A stretch of 64,000 bases of DNA from Pseudomonas antarctica (GTDB lineage: Bacteria; Pseudomonadota; Gammaproteobacteria; Pseudomonadales; Pseudomonadaceae), in assembly GCF_001647715.1 (NCBI RefSeq), contig NZ_CP015600.1, positions 1,984,001 through 2,048,000 on the forward strand, given 5' to 3'. Both the position numbers and the translations under genes were made by a program. Position 1 is the stretch's first letter; each line of letters starts with the position of its first letter. This document shows, piece by piece, positions 8,126-16,331 of this stretch. Under the pieces are notes generated by a model that saw only the letters and a program-made list of their open reading frames with translations, made no database searches and was not told the DNA's origin.

Positions 8126-9130
8126 ATGATGCTTCTACGTACCCTTGTTCTTGAACGCAGCGGCCAGGACGCACCGGTCAACGGTGCATTGCTCTGCGGG
8201 TTTGCCGTAGCGCAGACCGACTCCAACTTTCTTGTCTATAGCCTGGATGAAGAGATCGAACCCGGTAACTCGAGGGTCTACATCGCGGCGTTACGCAAGA
8301 AACTCGATCGGTATTTCCTGGGCGGTGTGGAGTCCAAGGAAGACCTGCAAGTTGCCATGCAAGTCTTTAAGCAAATCCTGATGATGGCGGCAGCTTCCGG
8401 CACTAAGACGGGCGCGGTTCTCGAGTCTTCGATCCCGTTTCATTTCATTGATTTGAAAGGCTGCAAGTTGCCACCTGCGAGGCCTGAGGATCATCATTCA
8501 ATGATGATCAAGAAAGCCTTGGTCATGAAGGTCATTACCTTGGGCATGTCCGCGCCCACATTGCCTGTGATCGAAAGTGCTTCATTGATCGTGCCGTCCA
8601 TTCGCTTCTCGTCGCAGATGGTTTCGCCACCCCGAACCACGACTCCACCCAAGGCCGCCGAGCAGCCTGTTTCCGAGCCCGTCGTGCCACAACCCCTGGA
8701 CTCTCCCGTTGCGACAACGCAGGCGCCGGAGCCGGCCGAGCCCAGTGCGCCAGCGGCTCGGCTTGAGCCCCGAGAACCGGCGCCGCACAAACTCCCTGCC
8801 AAGATGGAACATGCATCAATGGTTGAGGTGGACAGCACGCTGACCAGCCTCGCCAAGGTCGCCCAGGAGCTGGCACAACAGAAACTCGCCGTTATCGAAC
8901 GCGAAGAAATACTGGAGCAGTGGCAGGCTCGACTGGAGCAAGAGCAGAGCGCGTTGGATAAAAAGGGTGTTGAGTTGGAGCAGCACGCCACGCAGTTGCA
9001 GAACCAGACATTGGAGGTTGGCCGGAAGGCTGAGAAGTTGGCGCTGGCGCTATCGCAGGTGTCGGGGATGCGTGAGCGTCTGCAGGGTGTGCTCCTTGAG
9101 CTGGATCACGCCTTGGATGGCCAGGGTTGA
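8126..9130 (+). CDS. Unknown protein with proline-rich linker and coiled coil
   Basis: A 334-residue protein that I cannot assign to a family. Residues 1-115 form a mixed alpha/beta domain that includes YSLDEEIEPGNSRVYIAALR. Residues about 130-165 are hydrophobic but interrupted. Residues about 165-230 are a Pro/Ala/Glu linker. Residues about 233-325 are a Glu/Gln/Leu-rich coiled coil with heptad-like spacing. There is no signal peptide and no enzyme motif. ATG codons occur at 8126 and 8129, with GAGG ten bases before the first. The architecture suits a scaffold or tether. It is divergent from the Gld-like ABC operon, about 240 bases from the ATPase start, which suggests but does not prove a shared role. 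Confidence 0.7.
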   Translation: MMLLRTLVLERSGQDAPVNGALLCGFAVAQTDSNFLVYSLDEEIEPGNSRVYIAALRKKLDRYFLGGVESKEDLQVAMQVFKQILMMAAASGTKTGAVLESSIPFHFIDLKGCKLPPARPEDHHSMMIKKALVMKVITLGMSAPTLPVIESASLIVPSIRFSSQMVSPPRTTTPPKAAEQPVSEPVVPQPLDSPVATTQAPEPAEPSAPAARLEPREPAPHKLPAKMEHASMVEVDSTLTSLAKVAQELAQQKLAVIEREEILEQWQARLEQEQSALDKKGVELEQHATQLQNQTLEVGRKAEKLALALSQVSGMRERLQGVLLELDHALDGQG

Positions 9131-9255
9131 ACCGATGGGTTCTCTGGTCTGGCTACTTTTCAGGGTTCATTTATTATCAACCCCAGCCAGCCGACGCCAA
9201 GGCATGATGCCGTGGCGTATCGGCACCATTGGACATTGTCTGGGGATGCAAGCGT

Positions 9256-9729
9256 TTGAGTACCAAGCTGATTACCAAAGAAGGTCATGAAGCGCTGAAA
9301 AAAGAGCTGGATTACCTGTGGCGTGAGAAACGTCCGGATACCACCCGCAAGGTGACCTGGGCGGCTTCCCTCGGAGATCGCAGCGAGAACGCGGATTACC
9401 AATACAACAAGAAACTGCTGCGTGAGATTGATCGGCGCGTGCGCTACTTGCGCAAGCGTCTGGAAGACATGCGGGTGGTGGAGTACATGCCTGAGCAGGA
9501 AGGCAAGGTGTTCTTCGGCGCTTGGGTCGATATCGAAAATGAGCAGGGCGAGACCAAGCGTTTTCGAATCGTCGGCTATGACGAAATTTATGAGCGCATG
9601 GATTACATCTCCATCGACTCACCCATGGCCCGGGCGCTGTTGCGTAAGGAAGTCGACGATGAGGCTATCGTGCAGACACCGAATGGTGAGGTGTGCTGGT
9701 GGATTACCGGTATCGAGTATGTGAAGTAG
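9256..9729 (+). CDS. greB: Transcript cleavage factor GreB
   Basis: GreB reaches into the RNA polymerase secondary channel and triggers cleavage of backtracked RNA. The 157-residue product carries the N-terminal coiled coil with VTWAASLGDRSENADYQYNK, whose acidic tip residues coordinate the catalytic metal. It ends in the FKBP-like domain with GYDEI and SIDSPMARALL. The TTG at 9256 gives the family N-terminus (STKLITKEGHEAL) and nearly the E. coli length of 158. An in-frame ATG at 9229 would add nine residues with no family match. The Shine-Dalgarno is weak (GGGG about 10 bases upstream). It is convergent with the FtsX-like permease. Confidence 0.92.
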   Translation: MSTKLITKEGHEALKKELDYLWREKRPDTTRKVTWAASLGDRSENADYQYNKKLLREIDRRVRYLRKRLEDMRVVEYMPEQEGKVFFGAWVDIENEQGETKRFRIVGYDEIYERMDYISIDSPMARALLRKEVDDEAIVQTPNGEVCWWITGIEYVK

Positions 9730-9772
9730 ACGATGGCCGGCACGCGATTTCGCGTGCTGGCCATCGGTCGTT

Positions 9773-12283
9773 TCAGCCTTCGCGCAGTACGGTCAACGGG
9801 CTGGCATTCAGCGCGCGGCGCGTACCCAATACACCGGCACCGCCGATCAGCACGGCACCGATCACTGGCAGCAGTAGCAGCCACGCATGTGGATGCCATA
9901 CCAGGTCGAAGGCGTAGCGGTACAGCACCCATGTCACCAGTTCCGTGCCCAGGGCCGCCAGCAGGCCACTGACCGCGCCCAGCAAGCCGAACTCGATCCG
10001 CCGAGCCTTGACCAGCAACCTGCGCTCGGCGCCCAGTGCACGCAACAGCGCACCTTGGCGAATTCGCTCATCCAGCGTGGCCTGCAGGCCCGAAAACAAC
10101 ACGGCCATCCCGGCAGCCAACACAAACAGCAATACGTACTCCACCGCCAGGGTCACTTGGGCGAGAATGCTGCGCAACTGCTCCAGCAAGGCTTCGACCT
10201 GCAATATCGTGACTGCCGGGAATGCTCGGGACAGGTCGACGATCTGCTGGTCGTGCCCAGGCGCCAGGTAGAAGCTGGTCAGGTAGGTGGCGGGCAGGTC
10301 CTTCAACGTGCCCGGCTGGAAGATCATGAAGAAGTTGGGCTGGAAGTTATCCCAGTTGATGGTCCGCAGGCTGGTGACCCGCGCTTCGCGATTCTCCCCA
10401 CCGATGGTGAACACCAGGTGATCGTTCAGCTTGAGCTTCAGGCTTTCGGCGACCTTGGCTTCTACCGACACCCCAGGGATTTCATCGCCCGGTTGCTGCG
10501 ACCACCAGGAACCTGCGGTCAGGACGTTGCCCGGCGGCAGGTCGGCCGCCCAGGTCAGGCTCAAGTCGCGCTGCACGGCACGGTCACCGCTGGAGTCTTT
10601 GCTGACGATTTGCTGCACGGGTTCGCCATTGATGCTGATCAACCGGCCCGGCACCACCGGATACAGCGGCGCCGCTTGCGCCTGCAGGTCCAGCAGGCGC
10701 GCGCCAAAGGCGTCCTTGTCGGCCGGCAGGATATTCAGGGCGAAATAGTTGGGGGCGTCCTTGGGCAGCTGGTTTTGCCAAGTGTCGAGCAGTTCACCGC
10801 GCAGCAGGGCGATCAAGCCCATGGACAACAGGATTAGCCCAAACGCCAGGGACTGACCGGCCGCCGCCAGTGGGTGACGCAGCAATTGGCCCAAGCCCAG
10901 GCGCCAGGGCAGGGAGGCGCGCGCCAATAGCCGTCGCAAGCTCTGCAGCAACAACAAGAGCAGGCCGCCGAGGATCAGCGCCGCCATCACGCCGCCGCCC
11001 AGCAACGCAAAGGTCAGCACCAGATCGAGGCTCAGGCGCCACATGATCAGGCCGAGGGCGAACAGTGCGGCGCCGTACACCATCCAGGTGCTGGAAGGTA
11101 TCGGCAGCATGTCACGGCGCAATACCCGCAGCGGTGGCACGCGGCCCAGCGCCGCCAACGGCGGCAGGGCGAAGCCGGCGAGCGCAACCAGCCCGGTGCC
11201 GATGCCTGCAACTGCCGGCAGCAGCCCGCCGGGCGGCACGTCGGCCGGCAACAGGTCGTGCAGGAAATAGAACAGGCCAAATTGCGCCAGCCATCCGAGC
11301 ACGGCACCGGTCAGGCTCGCCAATAGGCCCAGTACGCTCAGTTGCAGGCTGAACAACACCATCGTTTCGCGGCGTGACAACCCGAGGCAGCGCAGCAGTG
11401 CACTGGCGTCGAAACGTCGGCTGGCAAATCGGTTGGCCGACAGCGCCACGGCCACGCCGGCCAGCAGCACCGCCACCAGGCTGGCCATGTTCAAGTAACG
11501 TTCGGCCTTGCCCAGGGCGCCGCCGATCTGCTGGTTGCCGTCTCGCGAATCCTGCAGGCGCTGGTTGGCGGCAAGGCCTGGCTTGACCAGGTCGCGATAG
11601 GTTTGCAGCGCCGTGCTGCCTTGGGGGGCACGCCACAGTTCGCGGTAGCTTACGCGGCTGCCGGGCTGCACCACACCGGTCGCGTCCAGGTCCGAAAGGT
11701 TGATCATCACCCGAGGCGTGAGGCTGTAGAAGTTGCCGGCGCGGTCGGGTTCATAGGTCAGGATGCGAGCCAGTCGCAGGGTTTTCATACCGACGTCGAT
11801 GCTGTCGCCGACCTTCAGGTTCAGCGCCGTCAACAGCCTAGCTTCCACCCAGGCTTCGCCGGGTTTTGGGCCGCCTCCCGGGGTTTCGGCACCGAAGGGC
11901 TCTGTCGCGCTTTTCAGCTCGCCACGCAACGGGTACTGCTCGTTGACCGCCTTGATACTGGAGAGCTGGATGCCGTTATCCGTGGCGATAACGCTGGAGA
12001 ATTCGACGATGCGCGCGTGATCCAGGCCCAGTTCGGTCCCGGATCTGATTTGTTCGGGACGTGCCGGCGAGCTGCCTTCGAGCACCAGGTCGGCACCGAG
12101 AAACTCGGTGGCACGCAACAGCATGGCGCCATTGAGGCGTGCGCCGAAGTAGCCGATGGCCGTGCTGGCCGTCACCGCCACCAGCAAGGCGAAAAACAAC
12201 ACGCGCAATTCGCCGGCGCGGGCGTCACGCAGTAATTGGCGCATGGCAAGGCTGAACAGGCGCAACAGCGGCATACGTGCCAT
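9773..12283 (-). CDS. FtsX-like ABC transporter permease (YbbP type)
   Basis: An 836-residue permease with the long YbbP architecture: one N-terminal membrane helix, a large periplasmic domain, two FtsX domains (about residues 260-500 and 715-830) and roughly ten helices. Such permeases pair with a LolD/YbbA-type ATPase and act on lipoproteins, lipids or hydrophobic envelope molecules. The exact substrate is unknown. The ATG at 12283 overlaps the last base of the ATPase stop (TGATG), so the two are translationally coupled. A TTG one codon upstream is possible. The gene order ATPase-permease, divergent from tesA, matches the E. coli ybbA-ybbP-tesA cluster. Confidence 0.88.
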   Translation of the reverse strand: MARMPLLRLFSLAMRQLLRDARAGELRVLFFALLVAVTASTAIGYFGARLNGAMLLRATEFLGADLVLEGSSPARPEQIRSGTELGLDHARIVEFSSVIATDNGIQLSSIKAVNEQYPLRGELKSATEPFGAETPGGGPKPGEAWVEARLLTALNLKVGDSIDVGMKTLRLARILTYEPDRAGNFYSLTPRVMINLSDLDATGVVQPGSRVSYRELWRAPQGSTALQTYRDLVKPGLAANQRLQDSRDGNQQIGGALGKAERYLNMASLVAVLLAGVAVALSANRFASRRFDASALLRCLGLSRRETMVLFSLQLSVLGLLASLTGAVLGWLAQFGLFYFLHDLLPADVPPGGLLPAVAGIGTGLVALAGFALPPLAALGRVPPLRVLRRDMLPIPSSTWMVYGAALFALGLIMWRLSLDLVLTFALLGGGVMAALILGGLLLLLLQSLRRLLARASLPWRLGLGQLLRHPLAAAGQSLAFGLILLSMGLIALLRGELLDTWQNQLPKDAPNYFALNILPADKDAFGARLLDLQAQAAPLYPVVPGRLISINGEPVQQIVSKDSSGDRAVQRDLSLTWAADLPPGNVLTAGSWWSQQPGDEIPGVSVEAKVAESLKLKLNDHLVFTIGGENREARVTSLRTINWDNFQPNFFMIFQPGTLKDLPATYLTSFYLAPGHDQQIVDLSRAFPAVTILQVEALLEQLRSILAQVTLAVEYVLLFVLAAGMAVLFSGLQATLDERIRQGALLRALGAERRLLVKARRIEFGLLGAVSGLLAALGTELVTWVLYRYAFDLVWHPHAWLLLLPVIGAVLIGGAGVLGTRRALNASPLTVLREG

Positions 12284-12966
12284 CAAGGCTCCAGGGGCGC
12301 GACCATCAGGCCGGCTTCAAGGCGGATCAGGCGTCGGCAACGGTGGGCCAGGCGCTCGTCGTGGGTGACCAGCACCAAGGTCGTGCCGCTCTCTTTATTG
12401 AGCTCGAACAGCAGGTCGCTGATGCGCTCGCCGGTGTGGCTGTCGAGGTTGCCGGTAGGCTCATCGGCAAACAGCACCTCCGGCTCGGCGGCAAAGGCCC
12501 GGGCGATGGCGACCCGCTGTTGCTCGCCACCGGAAAGCTGGCGTGGCGAGTGGGTCAGCCGTTGGCCCAGGCCGACGCGCTCCAGCAGGTACCTGGCGCG
12601 TTCCCGGGCGTCTTTGCGACCGTCAAGTTCCAGCGGCAGCATGACGTTTTCCAGGGCGTTGAGGCTGTCGAGCAGCTGAAACGATTGAAAAACGAAACCC
12701 ACGTGCTCGGCACGAATGCGCGCGCGCTGGTCTTCGTCGAGGGTGCTCAAGGCTTGGCCGGCGAGGGTGACTTCACCGCTGCTGGGCAGGTCGAGGCCGG
12801 CCAGCAGGCCGAGGAGGGTGGATTTGCCGGAACCGGAACTGCCGACGATCGCCAGGCTATCGCCCTTGTTCAGTTCCAGGCTCAGTTCGTGCAGGATAGT
12901 CAGTTCACCTTCCGCGCTGGGAACCACTTTGCTAAGGTTTCGCGCGGTGAGAATGCTTGCGCCCAT
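12283..12966 (-). CDS. ybbA: ABC transporter ATP-binding protein (YbbA/LolD type)
   Basis: A 227-residue ATPase of the MacB/LolD class. Walker A is GSSGSGKST (42-50), the signature is LSGGEQQR, and the Walker B region is [11 protein letters not shown]. The chosen ATG at 12966 gives the family N-terminus ([11 protein letters not shown]). Longer in-frame starts reach back into the divergent tesA gene and are unlikely. It forms a unit with the permease after it. Its start codon lies only ten bases from the tesA start on the other strand, so the promoters of the two genes must overlap each other's coding sequence. Confidence 0.9.
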   Translation of the reverse strand: MGASILTARNLSKVVPSAEGELTILHELSLELNKGDSLAIVGSSGSGKSTLLGLLAGLDLPSSGEVTLAGQALSTLDEDQRARIRAEHVGFVFQSFQLLDSLNALENVMLPLELDGRKDARERARYLLERVGLGQRLTHSPRQLSGGEQQRVAIARAFAAEPEVLFADEPTGNLDSHTGERISDLLFELNKESGTTLVLVTHDERLAHRCRRLIRLEAGLMVAPLEP

Positions 12967-12976
12967 GGAGAATCCG

Positions 12977-13582
12977 ATGCGAATGTGGTTTTTGAGTGCT
13001 GGCCTGGCCTTGATGTGCATGGCCCAGAACGCAGCGGCGGGTACAGTCCTGATCGTTGGGGATAGTATCAGTGCCGGTTTCGGACTGGATACCAGCAAAG
13101 GGTGGGTAGCGTTGTTGGGACAACGGCTCAAGAGCGAAGGTTTCGACGATAAAGTGGTTAACGCCTCCATCAGCGGCGACACCAGTGCCGGAGGCCTGGC
13201 GCGGCTGCCGGCGGCGCTTGCAGAGCATAAGCCAGATGTCGTGATCCTCGAGTTGGGCGGCAATGACGGTCTGCGCGGCCAGCCGCCCGCGCAATTGAAA
13301 CAAAATCTTGCGTCGATGATTGACCAGTCCAAGGCCGGTGGTGCCAAGGTGCTGCTGTTGGGCATGCAGTTGCCACCTAATTACGGGCCGAAATACACCA
13401 CGGCATTTGCCGAGGTGTACGGGGCCTTGGCCAAGGAGAAAAGTGTCCCGTTGGTGCCGTTTTTTCTCGAGGGAATCGGTGGCCACCCGGAACTGATGCA
13501 GGCGGATCAGCTTCACCCAGCGGTCGGCGCCCAGGGCAAGTTGCTGGAAAATGTCTGGCCGACGCTAAAACCGCTGCTATGA
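12977..13582 (+). CDS. tesA: Arylesterase / acyl-CoA thioesterase I / lysophospholipase L1
   Basis: A periplasmic SGNH-family hydrolase of 201 residues that cleaves thioesters, aryl esters and lysophospholipids. A signal peptide covers about residues 1-21 (cut near NAAAG). Block I is GDSISAGFG with the nucleophile Ser30. Block III is GGNDG. The catalytic Asp/His pair is D177 and H180 in DQLHP. The ATG at 12977 has GGAG seven bases upstream; more upstream in-frame starts would lie inside the divergent ybbA. Pairing with a YbbA/YbbP transporter is conserved in proteobacteria and points to a shared role in handling envelope lipids. Confidence 0.93.
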   Translation: MRMWFLSAGLALMCMAQNAAAGTVLIVGDSISAGFGLDTSKGWVALLGQRLKSEGFDDKVVNASISGDTSAGGLARLPAALAEHKPDVVILELGGNDGLRGQPPAQLKQNLASMIDQSKAGGAKVLLLGMQLPPNYGPKYTTAFAEVYGALAKEKSVPLVPFFLEGIGGHPELMQADQLHPAVGAQGKLLENVWPTLKPLL

Positions 13583-13640
13583 CGCTTTTCTAGCGGCAGG
13601 CTTTCGGCTAAGGTGGCGCCCCCCCGATCTGGAGCCCCCG

Positions 13641-13931
13641 ATGTCGCGCCCTGCCTGGTCCCTGTTCAACTACCAACTGATCGAGCCTGACGAGCAGCTG
13701 GATCTGTTCGCCTGCCAGGAAGTCCGGGTGCATCTGGTGGCGCGTCAACTGGAGTTGGGCGGCTCGATCGACCGCACACTCTGCGGCACATTATTGCCGG
13801 CGCAACCGCGCTGGTCCTCGGTGGGGCGCTCGATCTTTCAGGACCAGCGGTTGTGCCCATTGTGCCGGGCGATTCTCGAATCGCAAAAGCGCGGCACGCC
13901 GCTGATCTGGCCGGAACTGCGCTTCGAATAG
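13641..13931 (+). CDS. Small unknown protein with a Cys pair
   Basis: A 96-residue cytoplasmic protein that I do not recognise. The ATG at 13641 has GGAG seven bases upstream. It contains four cysteines: one near residue 25, one in TLCGTLL, and a CPLC pair near 77-80. The CPLC knuckle with a preceding Cys could hold zinc, but this is inference. It sits between tesA and the L,D-transpeptidase gene on the same strand, 58 bases after tesA, and may be cotranscribed with it. Confidence 0.72.
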   Translation: MSRPAWSLFNYQLIEPDEQLDLFACQEVRVHLVARQLELGGSIDRTLCGTLLPAQPRWSSVGRSIFQDQRLCPLCRAILESQKRGTPLIWPELRFE

Positions 13932-14015
13932 CAGCAGGGCAGACTGATGCTTGAAGCGCGCTTCACGTATACAATCAGTTTTTTCCTACCCGTCGTTCTG
14001 CGAAGGATTTTCCGG

Positions 14016-14987
14016 ATGTTGTCGCGCCTTTCCGTCGTTACCTGCTGCCTGTCTCTCGCTGCGCTTTGTGCGGCCGGTTCGGCGTCAGCCTTGCAGTTGC
14101 CCTTGCCACCGCCGGGTGAAGACATCGTTGGTCAGGTCCAGGTGATCAAGGCCAAGTACGAAGACACCTTCGCCGACCTGGGTACTACCTATGACCTGGG
14201 CTATTCGGAAATGGTCGCGGCCAACCCGGGTGTCGATGCCTGGTTGCCCGGCGCGGGCACGGAAATTGTGCTGCCCACGCGTTTCATCCTGCCGCCTGGC
14301 CCCCGCGAAGGCATTGTGATCAACCTGGCGGAATATCGGCTTTATTACTATCCCAAGGGCCAGAACGTGGTTTACACGTTCCCGTTGGGGATTGGCCGCG
14401 AGGGCTGGGGTTCACCCGTCGCGCACACCACCATCACGGGCAAGATCCCCAACCCGACCTGGACGCCACCCGCCTCGATCAAGGCCGAGCATGCCGCCAA
14501 CGGCGACCCGCTGCCTAACGTGGTGCCGGCCGGCCCGGATAACCCGCTGGGGCCGTTCAAGTTCACGTTGGGCACGCCGGGGTATCTGATCCACGGTTCC
14601 AACATGAAATTTGGTATCGGCACGCGTACAAGCCACGGCTGCTTCCGCATGTTCAACAACAACGTGCTGGAAATGGCGAGCATGGTGCCGGTTGGCACGT
14701 CGGTGCGAATCATCAGCGATGCCTACAAGTTCGGCAGCAGTGGCGGCAAGGTCTACCTGGAAGCGCATACGCCGCTCAATGATGACGGCACACCGTCGGT
14801 CGTCGACAAGCACACCGCGGTGATCAACGCCTTGCTCAAGCGCGAAGACCTGGCCAATAACCTGCGGGTCAATTGGGATCAGGTGCGTGACGTGGTGGCG
14901 GCGGAAGACGGTTTGCCAACGGAGATTGGTGTGCCGGGCGGCAACGCGCCAGTGGTGTCGAGTACGCCGGTCGACCTGCAGCAATAA
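14016..14987 (+). CDS. L,D-transpeptidase (YkuD family) with LysM-like region
   Basis: A 323-residue periplasmic enzyme of the ErfK/YbiS/YcfS group. Such enzymes make 3-3 cross-links or attach Lpp-type lipoproteins to peptidoglycan. A signal peptide ends near ASA (about residue 26). A LysM-like segment spans about 40-90 (YDLGYSEMVAANPGV). The YkuD domain spans about 95-235 with the catalytic motif SHGCFRM: H207 and the nucleophile C209. The ATG at 14016 has GAAGGA eight bases upstream. It converges on oprI, the outer-membrane lipoprotein that is a plausible substrate for attachment. That link is inference from neighbourhood and family. Confidence 0.9.
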   Translation: MLSRLSVVTCCLSLAALCAAGSASALQLPLPPPGEDIVGQVQVIKAKYEDTFADLGTTYDLGYSEMVAANPGVDAWLPGAGTEIVLPTRFILPPGPREGIVINLAEYRLYYYPKGQNVVYTFPLGIGREGWGSPVAHTTITGKIPNPTWTPPASIKAEHAANGDPLPNVVPAGPDNPLGPFKFTLGTPGYLIHGSNMKFGIGTRTSHGCFRMFNNNVLEMASMVPVGTSVRIISDAYKFGSSGGKVYLEAHTPLNDDGTPSVVDKHTAVINALLKREDLANNLRVNWDQVRDVVAAEDGLPTEIGVPGGNAPVVSSTPVDLQQ

Positions 14988-15003
14988 GCGGGCTCGATCA
15001 AAC

Positions 15004-15039
15004 GCCCGCCCTGGCCTTGCGCTGCGGCGGGCTTTTTAT
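15004..15039 (+). terminator. Intrinsic terminator of the L,D-transpeptidase gene
   Basis: GCCCGCC (15004-15010) pairs with GGCGGGC (15026-15032), followed by TTTTTATT. Just beyond, GGCTTTTTATTGC (15030-15042) recurs inverted as GCAATAAAAAGCC (15067-15079), so the two terminators of the converging genes share complementary tails. Confidence 0.82.
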
Positions 15040-15071
15040 TGCACGCGATTCAGGGCTGAATTCCGCGCAAT

Positions 15072-15100
15072 AAAAAGCCGATCCAAGAATGGATCGGCTT
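15072..15100 (-). terminator. Intrinsic terminator of oprI
   Basis: Read on the minus strand, AAGCCGATCC, loop ATTCTT and GGATCGGCTT are followed by a T-run. The stem is perfect over ten pairs and lies about 20 bases after the oprI stop. Confidence 0.9.
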
Positions 15101-15121
15101 GATAACAACCCCGAAGGATTA

Positions 15122-15373
15122 TTACTTGCGGCTTGCTTTTTCAAGCATGCGCAGAGCGCGCTCGTTAGCTTCGTCAGCAGTCTGTTGTGCTTTTTGAGCA
15201 GCAGCCAGAGCTTCATCAGCTTTACGGTAGGCTTCGTCTGCACGAGCCTGGGAGCGAGCTGCTGCGTCTTCAGTTGCAGTCAGACGAGCTTCGGTTTCTT
15301 TGGAGACGCTGCTGCAACCGGTAGCCAGAACTGCGGCCAGAGCCAGAGCAGAGAATTTCAGAACGTTGTTCAT
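15122..15373 (-). CDS. oprI: Major outer-membrane lipoprotein OprI (Lpp)
   Basis: Murein lipoprotein that ties the outer membrane to peptidoglycan. The 83-residue precursor has a signal peptide ending in LATGC, with the lipidated Cys at residue 20. The rest is an alanine-rich helix with heptads that trimerises. The C-terminus is KASRK, with a terminal Lys available for attachment to peptidoglycan. The ATG at 15373 has AAGGGG nearby and gives the standard OprI length; an in-frame ATG 15 bases upstream would only add MKGNT. It has its own strong terminator and is likely very highly expressed. Confidence 0.96.
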   Translation of the reverse strand: MNNVLKFSALALAAVLATGCSSVSKETEARLTATEDAAARSQARADEAYRKADEALAAAQKAQQTADEANERALRMLEKASRK

Positions 15374-15985
15374 CGTGTTCCCCTTCAAGGACTTTCTATT
15401 AAATGGCTACTTTCTCAGAGTGAGCTGATAGCCGGCGTACATACTACTCATTACTTGTAGTAAGTAAACTGACGTAGCGCAAGAAGCAAAAAAAATTCTT
15501 GCGCCGAATCTATTTTGGCTAATCTTTTGGGGGTTTGTATAAAAACCCTCCGGGAATTTTCATATCAGTGGGAACTGGATCCAAGCTGAAAGGTCCGGCC
15601 CGCATGTGTTGGGCCTGCCAAACACGTGAAGATTTATATATCGACGTTGACACTTTTTTTCAGGTTGCCTTTGCCTCACCCGGTATCTTTTGCGCATGTA
15701 GAGGTGACTTTAAGAGCGGCAGTTCGTCTCAAGCTTCAACTGCCGGCAATGTTCAGGCTATCGATTGCTGATTGATCGAGGCTCTTTCTGTAACCACCAG
15801 CGGCAGGGGATGACGAGTGCGCCTTGAGCTATTGCAGGATTGGTGCCTACTATTCTCTACGTGCTGGTTGTGAGCGCTATAGGTTTTCTCGTTGTCGAAA
15901 CCGGCACGGGGTGGCGTAGATGTTCCTTCGCCGGAAAAACATCGGTAAGGTAGGGGTCGAAATTCAAGACCCGCGAGGAGTAGTG
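15374..15985. other. Long spacer between oprI and the acetyltransferase gene
   Basis: This 612-base stretch is AT-rich near oprI. It should hold the oprI promoter and leader on the minus strand and the acetyltransferase promoter on the plus strand. A perfect inverted repeat, GCGCAAGAA (15477-15485) and TTCTTGCGC (15496-15504), encloses an A-run. Farther on, GGGTTT...AAACCC near 15530-15548 could form a small hairpin. Weak open frames in 15535-15771 and its neighbourhood lack ribosome-binding sites and family resemblance. I see no convincing gene, though a small RNA is not excluded. Confidence 0.5.
15477..15504. repeat. Perfect 9-bp inverted repeat upstream of oprI
   Basis: GCGCAAGAA and TTCTTGCGC flank a ten-base A-rich spacer, about 105 bases upstream of the oprI start. 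It could be a regulator-binding palindrome or an RNA hairpin. No partner is known from the sequence. Confidence 0.55.
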
Positions 15986-16267
15986 ATGAGCGAGGCGTTG
16001 TCCATCCACCATGACCAGGCTGGTCATCAGTTCGAGACCAATGTGGACGGTCATCGTGCCTATCTGACCTATATGGACCTCGGGAAGCAGACCCTGGACA
16101 TCTATCGTACCTTCGTGCCCAACGCACTGCGTGGCCGTGGCATTGCTGCTGCGTTGACCGAGGAAGCGTTGAAGTTCGCAGAAGACGCCGGGTACACAGT
16201 CATCCCTTCGTGCTCCTACGTCGAACGCTACATGGAGCGCCACCAGCGCCATGCCGCGAAGCTGTAA
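15986..16267 (+). CDS. Small GNAT-fold N-acetyltransferase (NATD1-like)
   Basis: A 93-residue protein of the short Acetyltransf_CG group. The acetyl-CoA loop is RGRGIAAALTEEAL, followed by the family ending VIPSCSYVERYMERH. The ATG at 15986 has GAGGAG six bases upstream. Substrates of these minimal acetyltransferases are mostly unknown. The gene converges on the class I DAHP synthase gene and shares a perfect bidirectional terminator with it. Confidence 0.87.
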   Translation: MSEALSIHHDQAGHQFETNVDGHRAYLTYMDLGKQTLDIYRTFVPNALRGRGIAAALTEEALKFAEDAGYTVIPSCSYVERYMERHQRHAAKL

Positions 16268-16277
16268 CTGATCAGTC

Positions 16278-16318
16278 GCACACAAAAACGCCGGGCTTAG
16301 CCCGGCGTTTTTGTGTGC
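16278..16318. terminator. Bidirectional intrinsic terminator
   Basis: A perfect 20-bp inverted repeat (16278-16297 and 16299-16318) has a GC-rich CGCCGGGC core flanked by A and T runs. It lies between the converging acetyltransferase and DAHP synthase genes, so it serves both strands. Confidence 0.93.
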
Positions 16319-16331
16319 GCAATTGCGTGGT

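Noticed and set aside
15535..15771. 78-codon frame in the oprI spacer
   Set aside because: No ribosome-binding site, composition unlike a coding region, no recognisable domain.
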